Of a DNA stretch of 64,000 nt, positions 45,801 to 52,926 are shown piece by piece (the stretch's first letter is position 1; every line of letters starts with the position of its first letter). Origin of the DNA: Rhyacichthys aspro. Lineage: Eukaryota; Chordata; Actinopteri; Gobiiformes; Rhyacichthyidae. The position numbers and the translations under genes were made by a program. The DNA lies in contig CM072161.1 in the NCBI GenBank assembly GCA_036850595.1, positions 19,301,812 to 19,365,811 on the forward strand, written 5' to 3'. Below the pieces are notes generated by a model. That model searched no databases, had not been told where the DNA came from, and was given only the letters and a program-made list of their open reading frames with translations.

Positions 45801-46840
45801 AGTAATGGGACAAGAATATAGTAGTGACTTTTAAAGAGAGCTTTATGGATTTAGGTGTGTGAGAGGTTTTTTTTATTAAGTTTAAAGTTTTTGCTCTATT
45901 ATTTATTGAATGTAGACTTAAACCAAATATCCTGCATGAAATGAGGAGTAAACTGTTGGTGCCAAGGAGAGGATGACTATGAATAGCATTAAACAAGAGT
46001 GGCGTTATGCAGTCCAGCAGAGCTACAAGCTGTTCAGGAAAGATAGCTGGCGATAGTTAAACAAGAGCAGTGGGTGGGTCGGACCACCGAGGGGCTGCAG
46101 CGAGAGAGGGGCGCGGTGGCAGCTGCATGTTCACAGCAGGACGACAGGGAAAGGCTTCAGAGTGGATAAGAAACCAAACTAAATACTCTACACTGCTCAT
46201 TTATCTAACTATGGTTTAACAACACTTTTGAGATAACCTTTATGTCTCCATTTAAGGCCTTCTCTGCATTTATTTGTCAAACATATTACCTTAAATACTT
46301 CCACTTATCTACCTCACTATGTAACAAAAACAGACTGAACATTCAACAAACTAGGAATACATAAAACAAAAGCCTTTGGGCTAAAACAATGCTGGCCTTC
46401 TGTATTTTTTAAACAACTACATAATTTTAGCACTTTGTTACAGAACTCTTATTGAAATATTGTGCAATACCATTTTATGCAGGTAGTGGTGGTTATATAA
46501 AAAGGTGTGTGTGATTTTAAAGCATTATATTTATGTGTGTAATGAAAAGATGGGAATACAATAACTAAATAGAGGATTTGTTTGAGCATCAAGACATCTG
46601 TGAGCATCCCTGCTATAAATAGTTGAGACTTTTCTGCAAATGAAGCTGTTCTATTTTGGAGATTAAAAGACAGCAGTGTAACTATTTCAAGAACATCTTC
46701 TGCCGAGACAGAGGACGTATTACGTTTCATTTTGTCTGGCTTACCTATACATATCTCATCGTCTGTCTCTGCGTCGCCAATACACTGGAATTTGAACTCG
46801 TTGAGAGAGTCGGCAAACTTCCTCTTGGCGTTGGAAAGAC
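15732..46840 (-). CDS. arhgap26: Rho GTPase-activating protein 26 (GRAF1), exons 2 to last; exon 1 outside window
   Basis: Twenty-two minus-strand exons join in frame from 46840 to the TAG at 15732-15734, totalling 2141 nt (712 complete codons plus stop). With a first exon of about 51 codons, as in human, the protein would be about 763 residues, close to the 759-residue human isoform. Order: BAR domain (46840-41101), PH domain (41101-39649), linker, RhoGAP domain (38494-27825), Ser/Pro-rich linker (26008-19291), C-terminal SH3 (18797-15732). Known role: the BAR-PH part binds and curves membranes, RhoGAP accelerates GTP hydrolysis on RhoA and Cdc42, and SH3 binds partners such as focal adhesion kinase and dynamin. 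The arginine finger lies in GLYRIVG. Paralogues arhgap10, arhgap42 and ophn1 are disfavoured by close identity to GRAF1 throughout and by the neighbouring nr3c1. Confidence 0.96.
16895..17135 (+). repeat. Fish SINE-like interspersed repeat
   Basis: TGGCTCAGGAGG at 16905-16916, followed by TAGAGC, resembles a tRNA D-arm/box A promoter. Further on are CAGTCTACCCCAGGGCAG and CTGTGGCTACAGAGG, and the block ends in GTGACTGTGCAGTGAATTAA. I recognise this layout from repeats very common in teleost genomes, but this copy is diverged and the box B region is degraded. The family name and exact borders need a repeat library. Confidence 0.55.
18125..18270 (+). repeat. Degenerate L2/SINE-type 3' tail
   Basis: TGTCCAGGGTGCACCCCCC and GCTGGGATAGGCTCCAGTCA followed by GATAATGAATG closely resemble the widespread fish LINE/SINE 3' tail whose consensus reads roughly GGGATAGGCTCCAG ... 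GGATAAGCGG ... GAATG repeats. Truncated and old. Borders approximate. Confidence 0.6.
18706..18797 (-). CDS. arhgap26: arhgap26 exon: first half of SH3 domain
   Basis: 92 nt. Begins with C completing a Ser codon, then [20 protein letters not shown] and [25 protein letters not shown] is the canonical SH3 ALYxY-like start. Acceptor TCTGCAG is chosen over the internal CACAG 8 nt later because only it preserves frame with the previous exon. Donor GTGAGT. Confidence 0.95.
18798..19290 (-). other. arhgap26: arhgap26 intron between Ser/Pro-linker and SH3 exons
   Basis: 493 nt. It starts with an unusual donor, GTCGGT. No homologue of the extra segment carried here by long human isoforms was recognised. 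Confidence 0.85.
19291..19401 (-). CDS. arhgap26: arhgap26 exon: Ser/Pro-rich linker
   Basis: 111 nt. Encodes [20 protein letters not shown] then [36 protein letters not shown] and SSTSSDSSP are shared with human ARHGAP26. Likely phosphorylated, disordered linker between RhoGAP and SH3. Phase 2 in, phase 2 out; the donor GTCGGT is weak. Confidence 0.94.
20646..20659 (+). promoter_or_regulatory. Exact RFX X-box motif
   Basis: GTTGCCATAGTAAC matches the RFX-factor X-box consensus (GTNRCC, two bases, RGYAAC) at every position. Intronic in arhgap26. Function is inferred only from the motif. Confidence 0.4.
22080..22375. repeat. Suspected degenerate DNA-transposon-like repeat
   Basis: Repeated GGTTCGGACCAAA / CTGGTTCC / GGTTCAGACTTCTGGACCAAA motifs and a GTGTGAACGCCCTAAA end look like an old fish MITE. 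I found no clear inverted repeats or target duplication, so borders and class are uncertain. Confidence 0.35.
25457..25628 (-). CDS. arhgap26: arhgap26 exon: poly-Ser segment of the linker
   Basis: 172 nt. Begins [18 protein letters not shown] (human has QRNSIINSS at this place), followed by a run of nine Ser codons (25534-25560), then [20 protein letters not shown] and IRPSSL. The acceptor is CCTGTAG and the donor GTGAGT. It joins in frame to the SPSPTSP exon. The Ser run is coded mainly by AGC repeats, so its length may vary. Confidence 0.93.
25534..25560 (-). repeat. arhgap26: Coding AGC trinucleotide repeat (poly-Ser)
   Basis: Nine Ser codons in a row, eight AGC and one AGT, within the linker exon. 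Confidence 0.95.
25629..25872 (-). other. arhgap26: arhgap26 short intron (244 nt)
   Basis: Donor GTGAGC, acceptor TTCCTGTAG. Nothing else seen. Confidence 0.9.
25873..26008 (-). CDS. arhgap26: arhgap26 exon: linker after RhoGAP domain
   Basis: 136 nt, phase 0 in, phase 1 out. Encodes [20 protein letters not shown] then [20 protein letters not shown] and [18 protein letters not shown] is shared with human ARHGAP26. The acceptor AACGCAG is set by the phase of the preceding exon. Confidence 0.94.
26009..27824 (-). other. arhgap26: arhgap26 intron (1.8 kb)
   Basis: Donor GTAAGA. It contains an X-box-like GTTGCCATGGGGAC at 27145-27158 and a suspected repeat at about 27390-27580. Confidence 0.85.
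27390..27580. repeat. Suspected interspersed repeat
   Basis: Block with internally repeated TTCCAAAT-type motifs and ATTACCCACAATGCAAGCGG, a string I associate with fish DNA-transposon remnants. No terminal repeats or target duplication could be fixed. Low confidence. Confidence 0.3.
27825..27984 (-). CDS. arhgap26: arhgap26 exon: C-terminal half of RhoGAP domain
   Basis: 160 nt. Encodes [20 protein letters not shown], then [20 protein letters not shown] and [32 protein letters not shown] is the RhoGAP signature, with the conserved Asn and the FGPTLL motif that stabilise the GTPase-bound state. First T completes an Asn codon. Donor GTAAGA. Confidence 0.96.
27985..29483 (-). other. arhgap26: arhgap26 intron (1.5 kb)
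   Basis: Donor GTAAGA, acceptor TTCCCAACAG. The stretch at 29280-29400 is less A/T-rich and may be conserved; nothing else recognised. Confidence 0.85.
29484..29589 (-). CDS. arhgap26: arhgap26 exon: middle of RhoGAP domain
   Basis: 106 nt. Encodes [20 protein letters not shown] then [26 protein letters not shown] is characteristic of GRAF-family RhoGAP domains. Strong polypyrimidine acceptor, donor GTAAGA. Confidence 0.96.
30273..30337. repeat. Short 45-bp duplication
   Basis: AAACCAGACCATGTAATCCC occurs exactly at 30273-30292 and again at 30318-30337, offset 45 bp. The spacer contains further CCAG/GGACC half-matches. Confidence 0.8.
30439..30645. repeat. AAAAT pentanucleotide microsatellite
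   Basis: An A tract leads into imperfect AAATC/AAAAT units and then an almost pure run of about 100 nt (30521-30620) of AAATA units. It generates an artefactual Phe/Ile/Leu/Tyr-rich open frame on the minus strand. Confidence 0.97.
32705..32730. repeat. Short AATG tetranucleotide repeat
   Basis: Interrupted AATG/AATA units, about six copies. Confidence 0.8.
36358..36416 (-). CDS. arhgap26: arhgap26 exon: RhoGAP domain, MLPxPLMTYQ segment
   Basis: 59 nt. Encodes [19 protein letters not shown]. Phase 2 in (Arg codon AG/G) and phase 1 out. Human reads MLPGPLMMYQFQRSF here. Acceptor GTCTGCAG, donor GTAAGTG. Confidence 0.96.
36417..37489 (-). other. arhgap26: arhgap26 intron (1.1 kb)
   Basis: Donor GTAAAA. 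A/T-rich; nothing recognised. Confidence 0.85.
37490..37574 (-). CDS. arhgap26: arhgap26 exon: RhoGAP domain
   Basis: 85 nt. Encodes (D)[19 protein letters not shown] then [12 protein letters not shown] and [10 protein letters not shown] are shared with human. The upstream TTTACTAG acceptor, not the internal GTGCAG, is required to keep the frame and DPKT. Confidence 0.95.
37664..37738 (-). CDS. arhgap26: arhgap26 exon: RhoGAP catalytic arginine-finger exon
   Basis: 75 nt. Encodes [20 protein letters not shown] then SLAM. The Arg in GLYRIVG is the catalytic arginine finger inserted into the Rho GTPase active site. Acceptor GTTTTCCAG, donor GTAAAC. Confidence 0.97.
37739..38428 (-). other. arhgap26: arhgap26 intron (690 nt)
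   Basis: Donor GTATAA, acceptor GTTTTCCAG. Nothing else recognised. Confidence 0.88.
38429..38494 (-). CDS. arhgap26: arhgap26 exon: start of RhoGAP domain
   Basis: 66 nt. Encodes [20 protein letters not shown] then RG. Human reads AQLDSIGFSIIKKCIHAVET. Phase 1 in (Met codon A/TG), phase 1 out (Gly codon G/GT). Confidence 0.95.
38637..38673 (-). CDS. arhgap26: arhgap26 small exon between PH and RhoGAP
   Basis: 37 nt. Encodes [12 protein letters not shown], matching human VYNSNKDSQSEG. Found by frame continuity; too short for ordinary open-frame searches. Acceptor TTTCACAG, donor GTAAGT. Confidence 0.94.
38674..39648 (-). other. arhgap26: arhgap26 intron (975 nt)
   Basis: Donor GTGGGT, acceptor CTTTCACAG. 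An X-box-like GTCGCCATGGAAAC (39631-39644) lies just inside the donor. No other content seen. Confidence 0.85.
39649..39727 (-). CDS. arhgap26: arhgap26 exon: end of PH domain
   Basis: 79 nt. Encodes [20 protein letters not shown] then MDGREP, nearly identical to human. LWMEAM contains the invariant Trp of the PH C-terminal helix. First G completes an Arg codon. Acceptor TTGTGTGAAG, donor GTGGGT. Confidence 0.96.
39728..40404 (-). other. arhgap26: arhgap26 intron (677 nt)
   Basis: Donor GTGAGT, acceptor GTGTGAAG. Nothing else recognised. Confidence 0.88.
40405..40499 (-). CDS. arhgap26: arhgap26 exon: PH domain
   Basis: 95 nt. Encodes [20 protein letters not shown] then [31 protein letters not shown] is shared with human. 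Acceptor GTATTTTAG, donor GTGAGT. Confidence 0.96.
40615..40715 (-). CDS. arhgap26: arhgap26 exon: PH domain strands
   Basis: 101 nt. Encodes [20 protein letters not shown] then [13 protein letters not shown]. Human has TSWVKHYCTYQRDSKQITMV. The donor GTTAGT has a T at +3 but is the only site that keeps frame with the following GEEES exon. Confidence 0.94.
40716..41100 (-). other. arhgap26: arhgap26 intron (385 nt)
   Basis: Donor GTACGC, acceptor GTTCTCTCAG. Nothing else recognised. Confidence 0.88.
41101..41230 (-). CDS. arhgap26: arhgap26 exon: end of BAR, BAR-PH junction
   Basis: 130 nt. Encodes [20 protein letters not shown], then [20 protein letters not shown] and [14 protein letters not shown] is the first strand of the PH domain. 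Phase 0 in, phase 1 out (Arg codon C/GC). Confidence 0.96.
41231..41713 (-). other. arhgap26: arhgap26 intron (483 nt)
   Basis: Donor GTAAGTG, acceptor CTTTTCCAG. It includes three TTAATAG units near 41255. Nothing else recognised. Confidence 0.88.
41714..41818 (-). CDS. arhgap26: arhgap26 exon: BAR domain, third helix
   Basis: 105 nt, 35 codons, phase 0 both ends. Encodes [20 protein letters not shown] then [15 protein letters not shown], closely matching human GRAF1. Acceptor TCCCTAG, donor GTAAGTG. Confidence 0.96.
41819..42245 (-). other. arhgap26: arhgap26 intron (427 nt)
   Basis: Donor GTAAGA. A/T-rich, nothing recognised. Confidence 0.88.
42246..42356 (-). CDS. arhgap26: arhgap26 exon: BAR domain
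   Basis: 111 nt, 37 codons, phase 0 both ends. Encodes [20 protein letters not shown] then [37 protein letters not shown] is identical to human. Acceptor ATTTTGCAG. Confidence 0.97.
42438..42539 (-). CDS. arhgap26: arhgap26 exon: BAR domain, second helix
   Basis: 102 nt, 34 codons, phase 0 both ends. Encodes [20 protein letters not shown] then [14 protein letters not shown], a lysine-rich face typical of membrane-binding BAR domains. Acceptor CTTTTACAG, donor GTAAGT. Confidence 0.96.
42540..45397 (-). other. arhgap26: arhgap26 intron (2.9 kb) in BAR region
   Basis: Donor GTAAGA. It contains a CTCF-type motif at 43462-43476. The rest is A/T-rich with small non-homologous open frames. Confidence 0.85.
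43462..43476 (+). promoter_or_regulatory. Candidate CTCF-binding site
   Basis: CCAGCAGGGGGCAGT matches the vertebrate CTCF core consensus at all informative positions. Such sites anchor chromatin loops. It lies in an arhgap26 intron. Occupancy is inferred only from the motif. Confidence 0.5.
45398..45469 (-). CDS. arhgap26: arhgap26 exon: BAR domain
   Basis: 72 nt, 24 codons, phase 0 both ends. Encodes [20 protein letters not shown] then SAAK. Human has IENASEVLITPLEKFRKEQI. Acceptor ACATTGTAG, donor GTAAGA. Confidence 0.96.
45677..45738 (-). CDS. arhgap26: arhgap26 exon: BAR domain
   Basis: 62 nt. Begins CT completing an Ala codon, then [20 protein letters not shown]. Human has RSLQEFATVLRNLEDERIRM. 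Acceptor TTTTCGCAG, donor GTGAGT. Confidence 0.96.
45739..46744 (-). other. arhgap26: arhgap26 intron (1.0 kb)
   Basis: Donor GTAAGC, acceptor TTTTCGCAG. Nothing recognised. Confidence 0.87.
46745..46840 (-). CDS. arhgap26: arhgap26 exon 2: BAR domain, first helix
   Basis: 96 nt. Encodes [20 protein letters not shown] then [11 protein letters not shown]. Matches human [19 protein letters not shown]. It enters in phase 1, as expected from a first exon ending one base into a codon; that exon is not found up to 64000. Acceptor TGTTTTCCAG, donor GTAAGC. Confidence 0.96.
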   Translation of the reverse strand, partial: VFPTPRGSLPTLSTSSNSSVLATQRQTMRYV

Positions 46841-47233
46841 CTGGAAAACACAGAGGAAAAAAGTCTGTTCGATTTAAGACATCAGTTTGAAAACACGCAA
46901 CAGAATCAAAAGGGAAAATGAACCACAATTTTGTCAAAAATTCCACGTTTTTCATTTTCGTCCATTTACGCAAAGTGAAAGTGAGGAGAAAATCCGCTAA
47001 AACGGGCTGCAGATATTTTGAGTGGATCCCAGGTGGTGTTAGTGATGAATGCAGACAGCACTAAAGCACTGGTATGTGTGTGTATGTGTGTGTGTGTGAT
47101 GGAAAGTGCAAAAAAAAAGTCCCATTAAACTTTAGTCACATTAACTTAGTGAAGCAGTGAAAGGAGCTGGTCAGATGGATGCCTTTCAAATAATACATGA
47201 GGCGCTAAGAGCTCCTGGGAGACAGACACTCAC

Positions 47234-47326
47234 GCCTAGTTTGGCTTCGAATGCATGTAGGCTCACTGTGTTCCCTGTCGCTGACCTCGCTGGGGCTTCG
47301 TGACAAGACCAAGGAGTTTATGTGCT
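47234..47326 (-). CDS. arhgap26: Candidate alternative (cassette) exon of arhgap26
   Basis: 93 nt on the gene's strand in intron 1, bounded by a pyrimidine-rich acceptor (TTTTTTTGTAG) and a strong donor (GTGAGT). Of three frames only one is open, and it is exactly the one required: it enters in phase 1 and leaves in phase 1, as the exon 1/exon 2 junction does. It would add 31 residues: one from a codon split with exon 1, then HINSLVLSRSPSEVSDREHS and EPTCIRSQTR, joining to exon 2 through an Arg codon (C/GT). The Ser, Arg and Glu content suggests a flexible, phosphorylatable insert early in the BAR domain. I know of no equivalent in human GRAF1. No expression evidence is available; a chance match is possible. 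Confidence 0.4.
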
Positions 47327-48902
47327 CTACAAAAAAATATGAGCAATGCTTGAGTGATTGGAAGAGGTGGTGCTCGGAAATCCAAAAGGGAATAAGTCCT
47401 TAGTCGCATTTGTAGACCTTCTAAGCGTGTTTTTTAGCTTCTAAGTGTCATGTTTTACAACAGCTTTACATCGATTCTGACTAATCTAAGCACATCAGAG
47501 ACAGAGTGGCAGGACTAGTTCACTTTATAATAGTATCATGGAATATAGTGGATGCTGAAAGCTATGATAGTGGCTGAGGCAAACCAAAGTTGACTCATTC
47601 ACAACACATAATATGGAGTGTAATGGAAAAATCATTGGGAAAACAAGCAGGAAGTGCGATTTGATCCTGTGCTGACACCCAAGGACATGTGAGACACGCA
47701 TTTCAGTGACATTTTGTAAACTCCACATCTTCGAGTGAAATCCAGTAAAGGAGGAAATGAGCAGGACAGAAGCGATGAGGAGTCTCGTGGAAAGACAGAT
47801 GGAAGTCAGTGAGAGGACAGCGAGTTTGAAAAGAGGAGACAGACAAAGCTTAATTGGCTGTGTTGCTGTAAATACCGCAGTTCATCCGTGAAGTTCGGAG
47901 CGGTATTTGTGCTCGTGCATGTGTCCGCGTGTGGAAAGATCCGTAACAGCCTTCCCATCGGAGAAACGAAACGCAGGCCAAAAGAGCTTCTGCACGGCTT
48001 CCAGGAACACACACACACGCGCTCAAAAACACGCTCGCAGCACTTTCCCTTCAGAGACACCGTAGGATGTCCGTCCAGAGTGAGTCACAGTGGCTCCGTA
48101 GCAGAGAAATAAGTAAAGTATGACCAGAGCAGACCACAGACTGACTCCAAGAGTAAACTGAGGTTTTACAGTTCCAGTGTAGAGTAAAGCACAAAGACGT
48201 CATAGGTATTTCAATTCCCACATGATTTGCTTAGTTACACAAAGTGAAACTTCAGGGAAATACCATTCATCTGCAGTTTTTACAGTCTTCTTACAGTGTG
48301 TGAAATGTGAAAACAATTGAACTAGTGGCCGCTTGTTGAACTGCAACAAAAACTCCTACAACACCAGGAATAAGGTTTAACAGTTTAAGTGTCTGGTGCA
48401 TTTTAATTCCCGATTCACTTAAGTCATATTCTTCAAAATCAATTCATCAATTCGACTGAGAAATAGTAAATATAGCCTTCTTATTCCTTTTAAACATGGC
48501 CTCTTTGGTTTATGTTCCAATAATGCAACTGTGGCACCTCTATCTTCTCTTCACACGATCACTTTTATCTCTACAGTTTCCATTCCAGCTCTAGTCTTTC
48601 TCCCAAAGCTGATACCATAAGAGATTTAGAGTGTGGGTGGGCTCGGTGGGACTCAGATCCAGCTCTAGTCTAGTCGGTCCAGACCTGTATCTCTCTCTCT
48701 GCCCGGTCCTCCTCACTCTTGGTTTTGGCCCGGCGTTCCTCACTGGCTGCTGCCTCTTCTCTGCTCTATCACTGACAGCTCCTCTCCACACCTTGAGAGT
48801 GAAAAGTGCTTAAGGTTTCTTCACTCTGCCTCCACCTTCTCTGCTTTGTATAAACCACCCACTGATGAACAGAGATATGGGGCATTCATGTGGTCCTCGG
48901 GA

Positions 48903-48926
48903 ACTCGGGAAAACGTTTTTCCGAGT
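48903..48926. repeat. 24-nt near-perfect palindrome
   Basis: ACTCGGGAAAACG followed by TTTTTCCGAGT is its own reverse complement except for one G/T pair. It lies in a TCGGAA/TCCGAG-rich block (about 48890-48990) that resembles the centre of a degraded fish MITE. Confidence 0.6.
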
Positions 48927-49476
48927 TGAAAAAATGCACACGAATCCTGCTCAAGTCGGAAACAACAGCTCGGAAACTCAGATTGATTCTGTGGATGTTA
49001 TTTAATCATAAACATGGCGGAGGAAAGCAATCATTTACGATATTTTAGTAATGAGTCATTTAAAATATTTAATACCAACTGTTTTCACATCAATAACTCG
49101 ATAATTTGACAGTGCAACTAGTTTTTTGTCCACATAAGCTTATTCAGACTATAAACTGAGTTATTTACTTATTTACATCAGTATTTAGAGGTTTCAACAC
49201 AACATTTCTTATGTTTTGAATAGTCTTCCTTTTCTTGAACCGCTGCTAAAACAACTGCTGCTGTGACTGTATTAACCCATTTAAAAACAACATTAGCACA
49301 CTTTTGACTTTGCGTCCATCTTCCTTGTTGTTTATAGTGTTCTTGATGGCATTGTTAAAGTAAGTAATATTTATTTGAGTTATTTGCTAATGTTTGGTCA
49401 TTTGCTGTAGTAATAGCATGGTGTAAAGAGAAATAATTTAGTATTTTAATTGTAGTCATAATGATATCATTTGTAT

Positions 49477-49660
49477 CAGGGATGTCCCAATACTACACCT
49501 TTCAGAACAAGTAAAATAGCTATTAATATATTACATATTCAGCACAGATACTACAATATATGCCCAATATTTACAAATTATACTCAAGTTTCAGAGCCAT
49601 GTTAACTTCTCAAATGTTTGATCAGTGACTAGTTTTGAGAAAAGTCTGGAGAGTGCAATA
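49477..49660. mobile_element. hAT-like 5' end fragment
   Basis: CAGGGATGTCCCAATACTAC and then GATACTACAATATATGCCC resemble a common hAT-derived repeat start in fish. No matching right terminus or target duplication seen, so it is a truncated relic. The right border is approximate. Confidence 0.4.
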
Positions 49661-51977
49661 AAGAGAAAAAGGGGGAACAAAAACGCATCAGAAGAACCCA
49701 CTTTTTGTGATGGAGATTTTATTATTGAAATGAATAACCGCTGTTTAACTGAAGCATCTGACTAACTTAATAAACTTCAATAATCCACAAGTTTGAGGGT
49801 CTTATTTGTGCTGTTTATTCACGTTGGTCTTGGCGCACGTTTTCACTGATGACAACTTTATTCTTCTTTGGAAAGAAGAGAGTGTATTTCTGTTTAGTTT
49901 CCTCACTCTTGGCTGATGTTTTACTGTACATTTTGGCAAATTATACGATGAAGTCAGTGCAAAGTTATTCATCTGGCAAACATATTCAAATACACCACAC
50001 ATGTCCGAGCGCTCGTTGTAGCAATGATTTTGATGCTCGACGACACAATGAGACACGTGCCCGTACACACATCAGCTGTAGGGAGTCCATTAGCTCACTC
50101 GAAGCACGTTCCCAAATCAAAACCACATTGCTCCAGGACACGAGTCTGTAAGATCCAGCCAACACAAATGAATTGCCGCTAAACAAAAAAGAGAATTACA
50201 TGCCACAGTGAGTTTATTGTCGAATAAAGCTTTCGTGCAAGACTATGTGGATTTTAACATCGCAGGGAGCAGAAATGCTTATCCTTTTATGGTTTGTAGG
50301 GAAAATAAAGGTTAAGAATGTTATGTTTGTTGCATTATTGTGTCTTTGCTGCTTTCTGAGTTCCATTGTTGCGTAGGTCTTAATGTGATATGAATCGAAC
50401 GAATGAATAGAAAACATTTGAGACATTCTGAGAGAGATATCAGATTTACTCATGAATTAATGCATTGTTTCCAGATGCAAGATGTTGCGTTTATTTGGGG
50501 ACTTAGACATGTTGTGTGTAAAAAGTCTTGTGTGTGTCCGTGCAGGAAGAGCTGCAGAGGACAGTGGCGGCTAAAAATAAGTGACCTTGTTGACACGCTG
50601 CTTCTTGGCTCTCACTTCAACCAAAGAATTCCCCCTGTTCTTCTCTCCTTCACTTCCTTCGAGGCTCAAAAAACAACAGGACCGACACAAATAAACAGTA
50701 CCACGCAGTCGTCATAGCACAAGTATAGCTTCTACTGCGTTAACTTAACTATTAACATTAAAGATAGTGAACTTAACTAACCACCAGCAGATTTATAAAA
50801 CAGCTACACATCACAGCCCAGCATCTCTTCAGATTTGTTTGTGGTTTATTTTGAACTTGTTTTATTCATTATAATTGAACACAGATTTGTAAAATAGCTT
50901 TTTGTTAGTTTGTTAGCTGTCCAAACTGAGTGATGGCACATTATTTATGTCATAAATCAGACATTTGATGAGGATTGATGAGTGTAAAAGAGTTCATTAT
51001 AGCAAATCCTGTCTGTTCACTGTAAAGATGGAAGGAAATGGTGGCTTTATCGCAGAAAAACGCTTTCAAATCTTGTTTTTCTTGTGTGTTTTTGTGTTCA
51101 CTTGAAGGTAAACATAGTGCAACGTTTCAACAGCTTAAAATGTTATCCATATTGAGTATTTTACAGAATATTTTTCCATCATTTGGCTCTTAAGTTCTAC
51201 AATTACTCCTCATCGCAGCAGCAACAAGGTGCAAAACCAGAATGAATGAATGCCTCCAATATATTACAAAGTTTCATTACTGAGACAGTCTTAGCATCCA
51301 ATAAGATCAAATTAATTATGTTCAGTGTGTGTGAAAAGCTGTAGATGGCTCAATTAAGCTATAGGTGTTATGTTTCTTGGTATCTGGCTGTAATTCGTCA
51401 AAAGAGACAAAAGAAATTCCATTTTTCATTCCTGTCTGCTGTGTAGTGACTACTATGTGTGGTCACTCAGTAGAATTAGTGTCAGTCCAAATGCCACAAC
51501 TAAACTTACCAATGACATGTGAATGGGACAGTGTCTTTTTCTGTGCTGGAATGAGGCAAAATGACAAAAACTCACACAGAGCACTGTAACAGACACAAAG
51601 GGAATCTGTCATTAACCGCAACCATGCAGCAGCAGTGTACAACAGCCACTGTGTGTATTACCCAGCTACACACACCGTGGAAAGAATAGGCCTGTGTGAT
51701 ATCAACAGGATATCCAGCAGTAGCTCCAACTCTGCAGTAGCTTTGAATAGAAACCCTATTCATCAAGTGGGACAAATGCACAAATACACAGCCACACACA
51801 CATGAACACTATTCATCTGGAGAAACAAAGACAGATTTCAGTCTCCTCATACGACTCTTTACATGACCCGGCAGCACCGCAACGACAGGAATCTGGGGAC
51901 TCAAGTCAAACCATAGAGAGTCCTCGCTGGACGGACCATGTGCAGGACGGAAGCTGGAAGAACTGGTTACCATAGAC

Positions 51978-52460
51978 CAGTGGTGTCAAACTCAAAGTGA
52001 TGAGGGGCCAAAATAGTTAATAAGAATCCTTTGAGGGGCCGAAGATGGTGACATTTGGAAGCTTTTATTAAATTTTGAATGTGAGATTTCATCTTCATTT
52101 TAGTCTTACACAAGTTATCTTTTAATTTTAATTTCATCTGTTTATGGAAACTCTTTGTAGCTGGATTTCAGCAGGTTTTAGTTGGATTTAAACAAGGTTA
52201 TTTAGATTTGAACAGGTTTTAATTGGACTTGAACAGGTTTTAGTCAGATCTGAACAGGCTTAAAGTGGATTTGAACAGGTTTTAGTCAGATTTGAACAGG
52301 TTTTAGTTGGACTTCAACCGGCTTTAGTTGAATTTGTAGCAAAAATCAAATTCATTAAAATCTAGTGCCAAAAATATAACTTTCCAAATGTATTGAAGGG
52401 CCACATAAAACACTGCAAAGGGCCGCATTTGGCCCCTGGGCCTTGAGTTTGACATGTGTG
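51978..52460. mobile_element. Non-autonomous hAT transposon with internal minisatellite
   Basis: Left terminus CAGTGGTGTCAAACTCAA pairs with CACACATGTCAAACTCAA from the right end on the opposite strand (14 of 18 identical). Exact 8-bp target duplication CCATAGAC at 51970-51977 and 52461-52468. Subterminal GGGGCCAAAA and GGCCGCATTTGGCCCCTGGG are typical of a widespread vertebrate hAT group. No transposase. The interior carries 21-bp tandem units (52161-52330). Confidence 0.9.
52161..52330. repeat. 21-bp minisatellite inside the hAT element
   Basis: About eight diverged copies of a unit close to TGGATTTGAACAGGTTTTAG plus T, alternating TGGA- and CAGA- starts, so a 42-bp higher-order unit is suggested for part of the array. 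Confidence 0.85.
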
Positions 52461-52697
52461 CCATAGACAATGAAGTATAAAAAGTGAAATCACATCGTTA
52501 GTTATTAATAATATATTGAAATAAAAAGTGGTAGCTACTGTTGTGTCGCTACAAACATCTGGTGCAATGTCATTTCAGTGAAGTCGAGCATTAAAGATAT
52601 ATACTAAAGTCTCGGGGCTTTCAAGATCTGATGTTGTATGACCCGCCCACTTTACTCAATTCAGAAAGTCATTCTTGGTGTGCAAAAAAAAAAAAAA

Positions 52698-52926
52698 AAA
52701 ACGATTATGGAATATTGCAATACCAACATTACTTCATAGTATTTAAATAGCCCGTTTGAAAAAGTAAAGATTTAAATTCCAATACATCAATAAATACATA
52801 ACTCTGGATTAGACTCCACTTTCTACTTTATATTATTGTGATGCAAGTAATGTTGTGCAATGTGTTTTTTTCATATTGATATAATTTTACTCTGTTGCTA
52901 AATTAGTGACATACTGTGCAGCCCTA
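52698..52926. mobile_element. Degenerate hAT-like fragment
   Basis: Ends in TGTGCAGCCCTA, the reverse complement of the TAGGGCTGCACA terminus common to a fish hAT group, and contains ATATTGCAAT and CATATTGATATAAT internal motifs. The left terminus was not found; an 18-A tract marks its left side. Confidence 0.4.

Noticed and set aside
46449..46973. Minus-strand open frame of 174 codons taken as one protein
   Set aside because: Only 46745-46840 is coding (arhgap26 exon 2); the rest is read-through into flanking introns.
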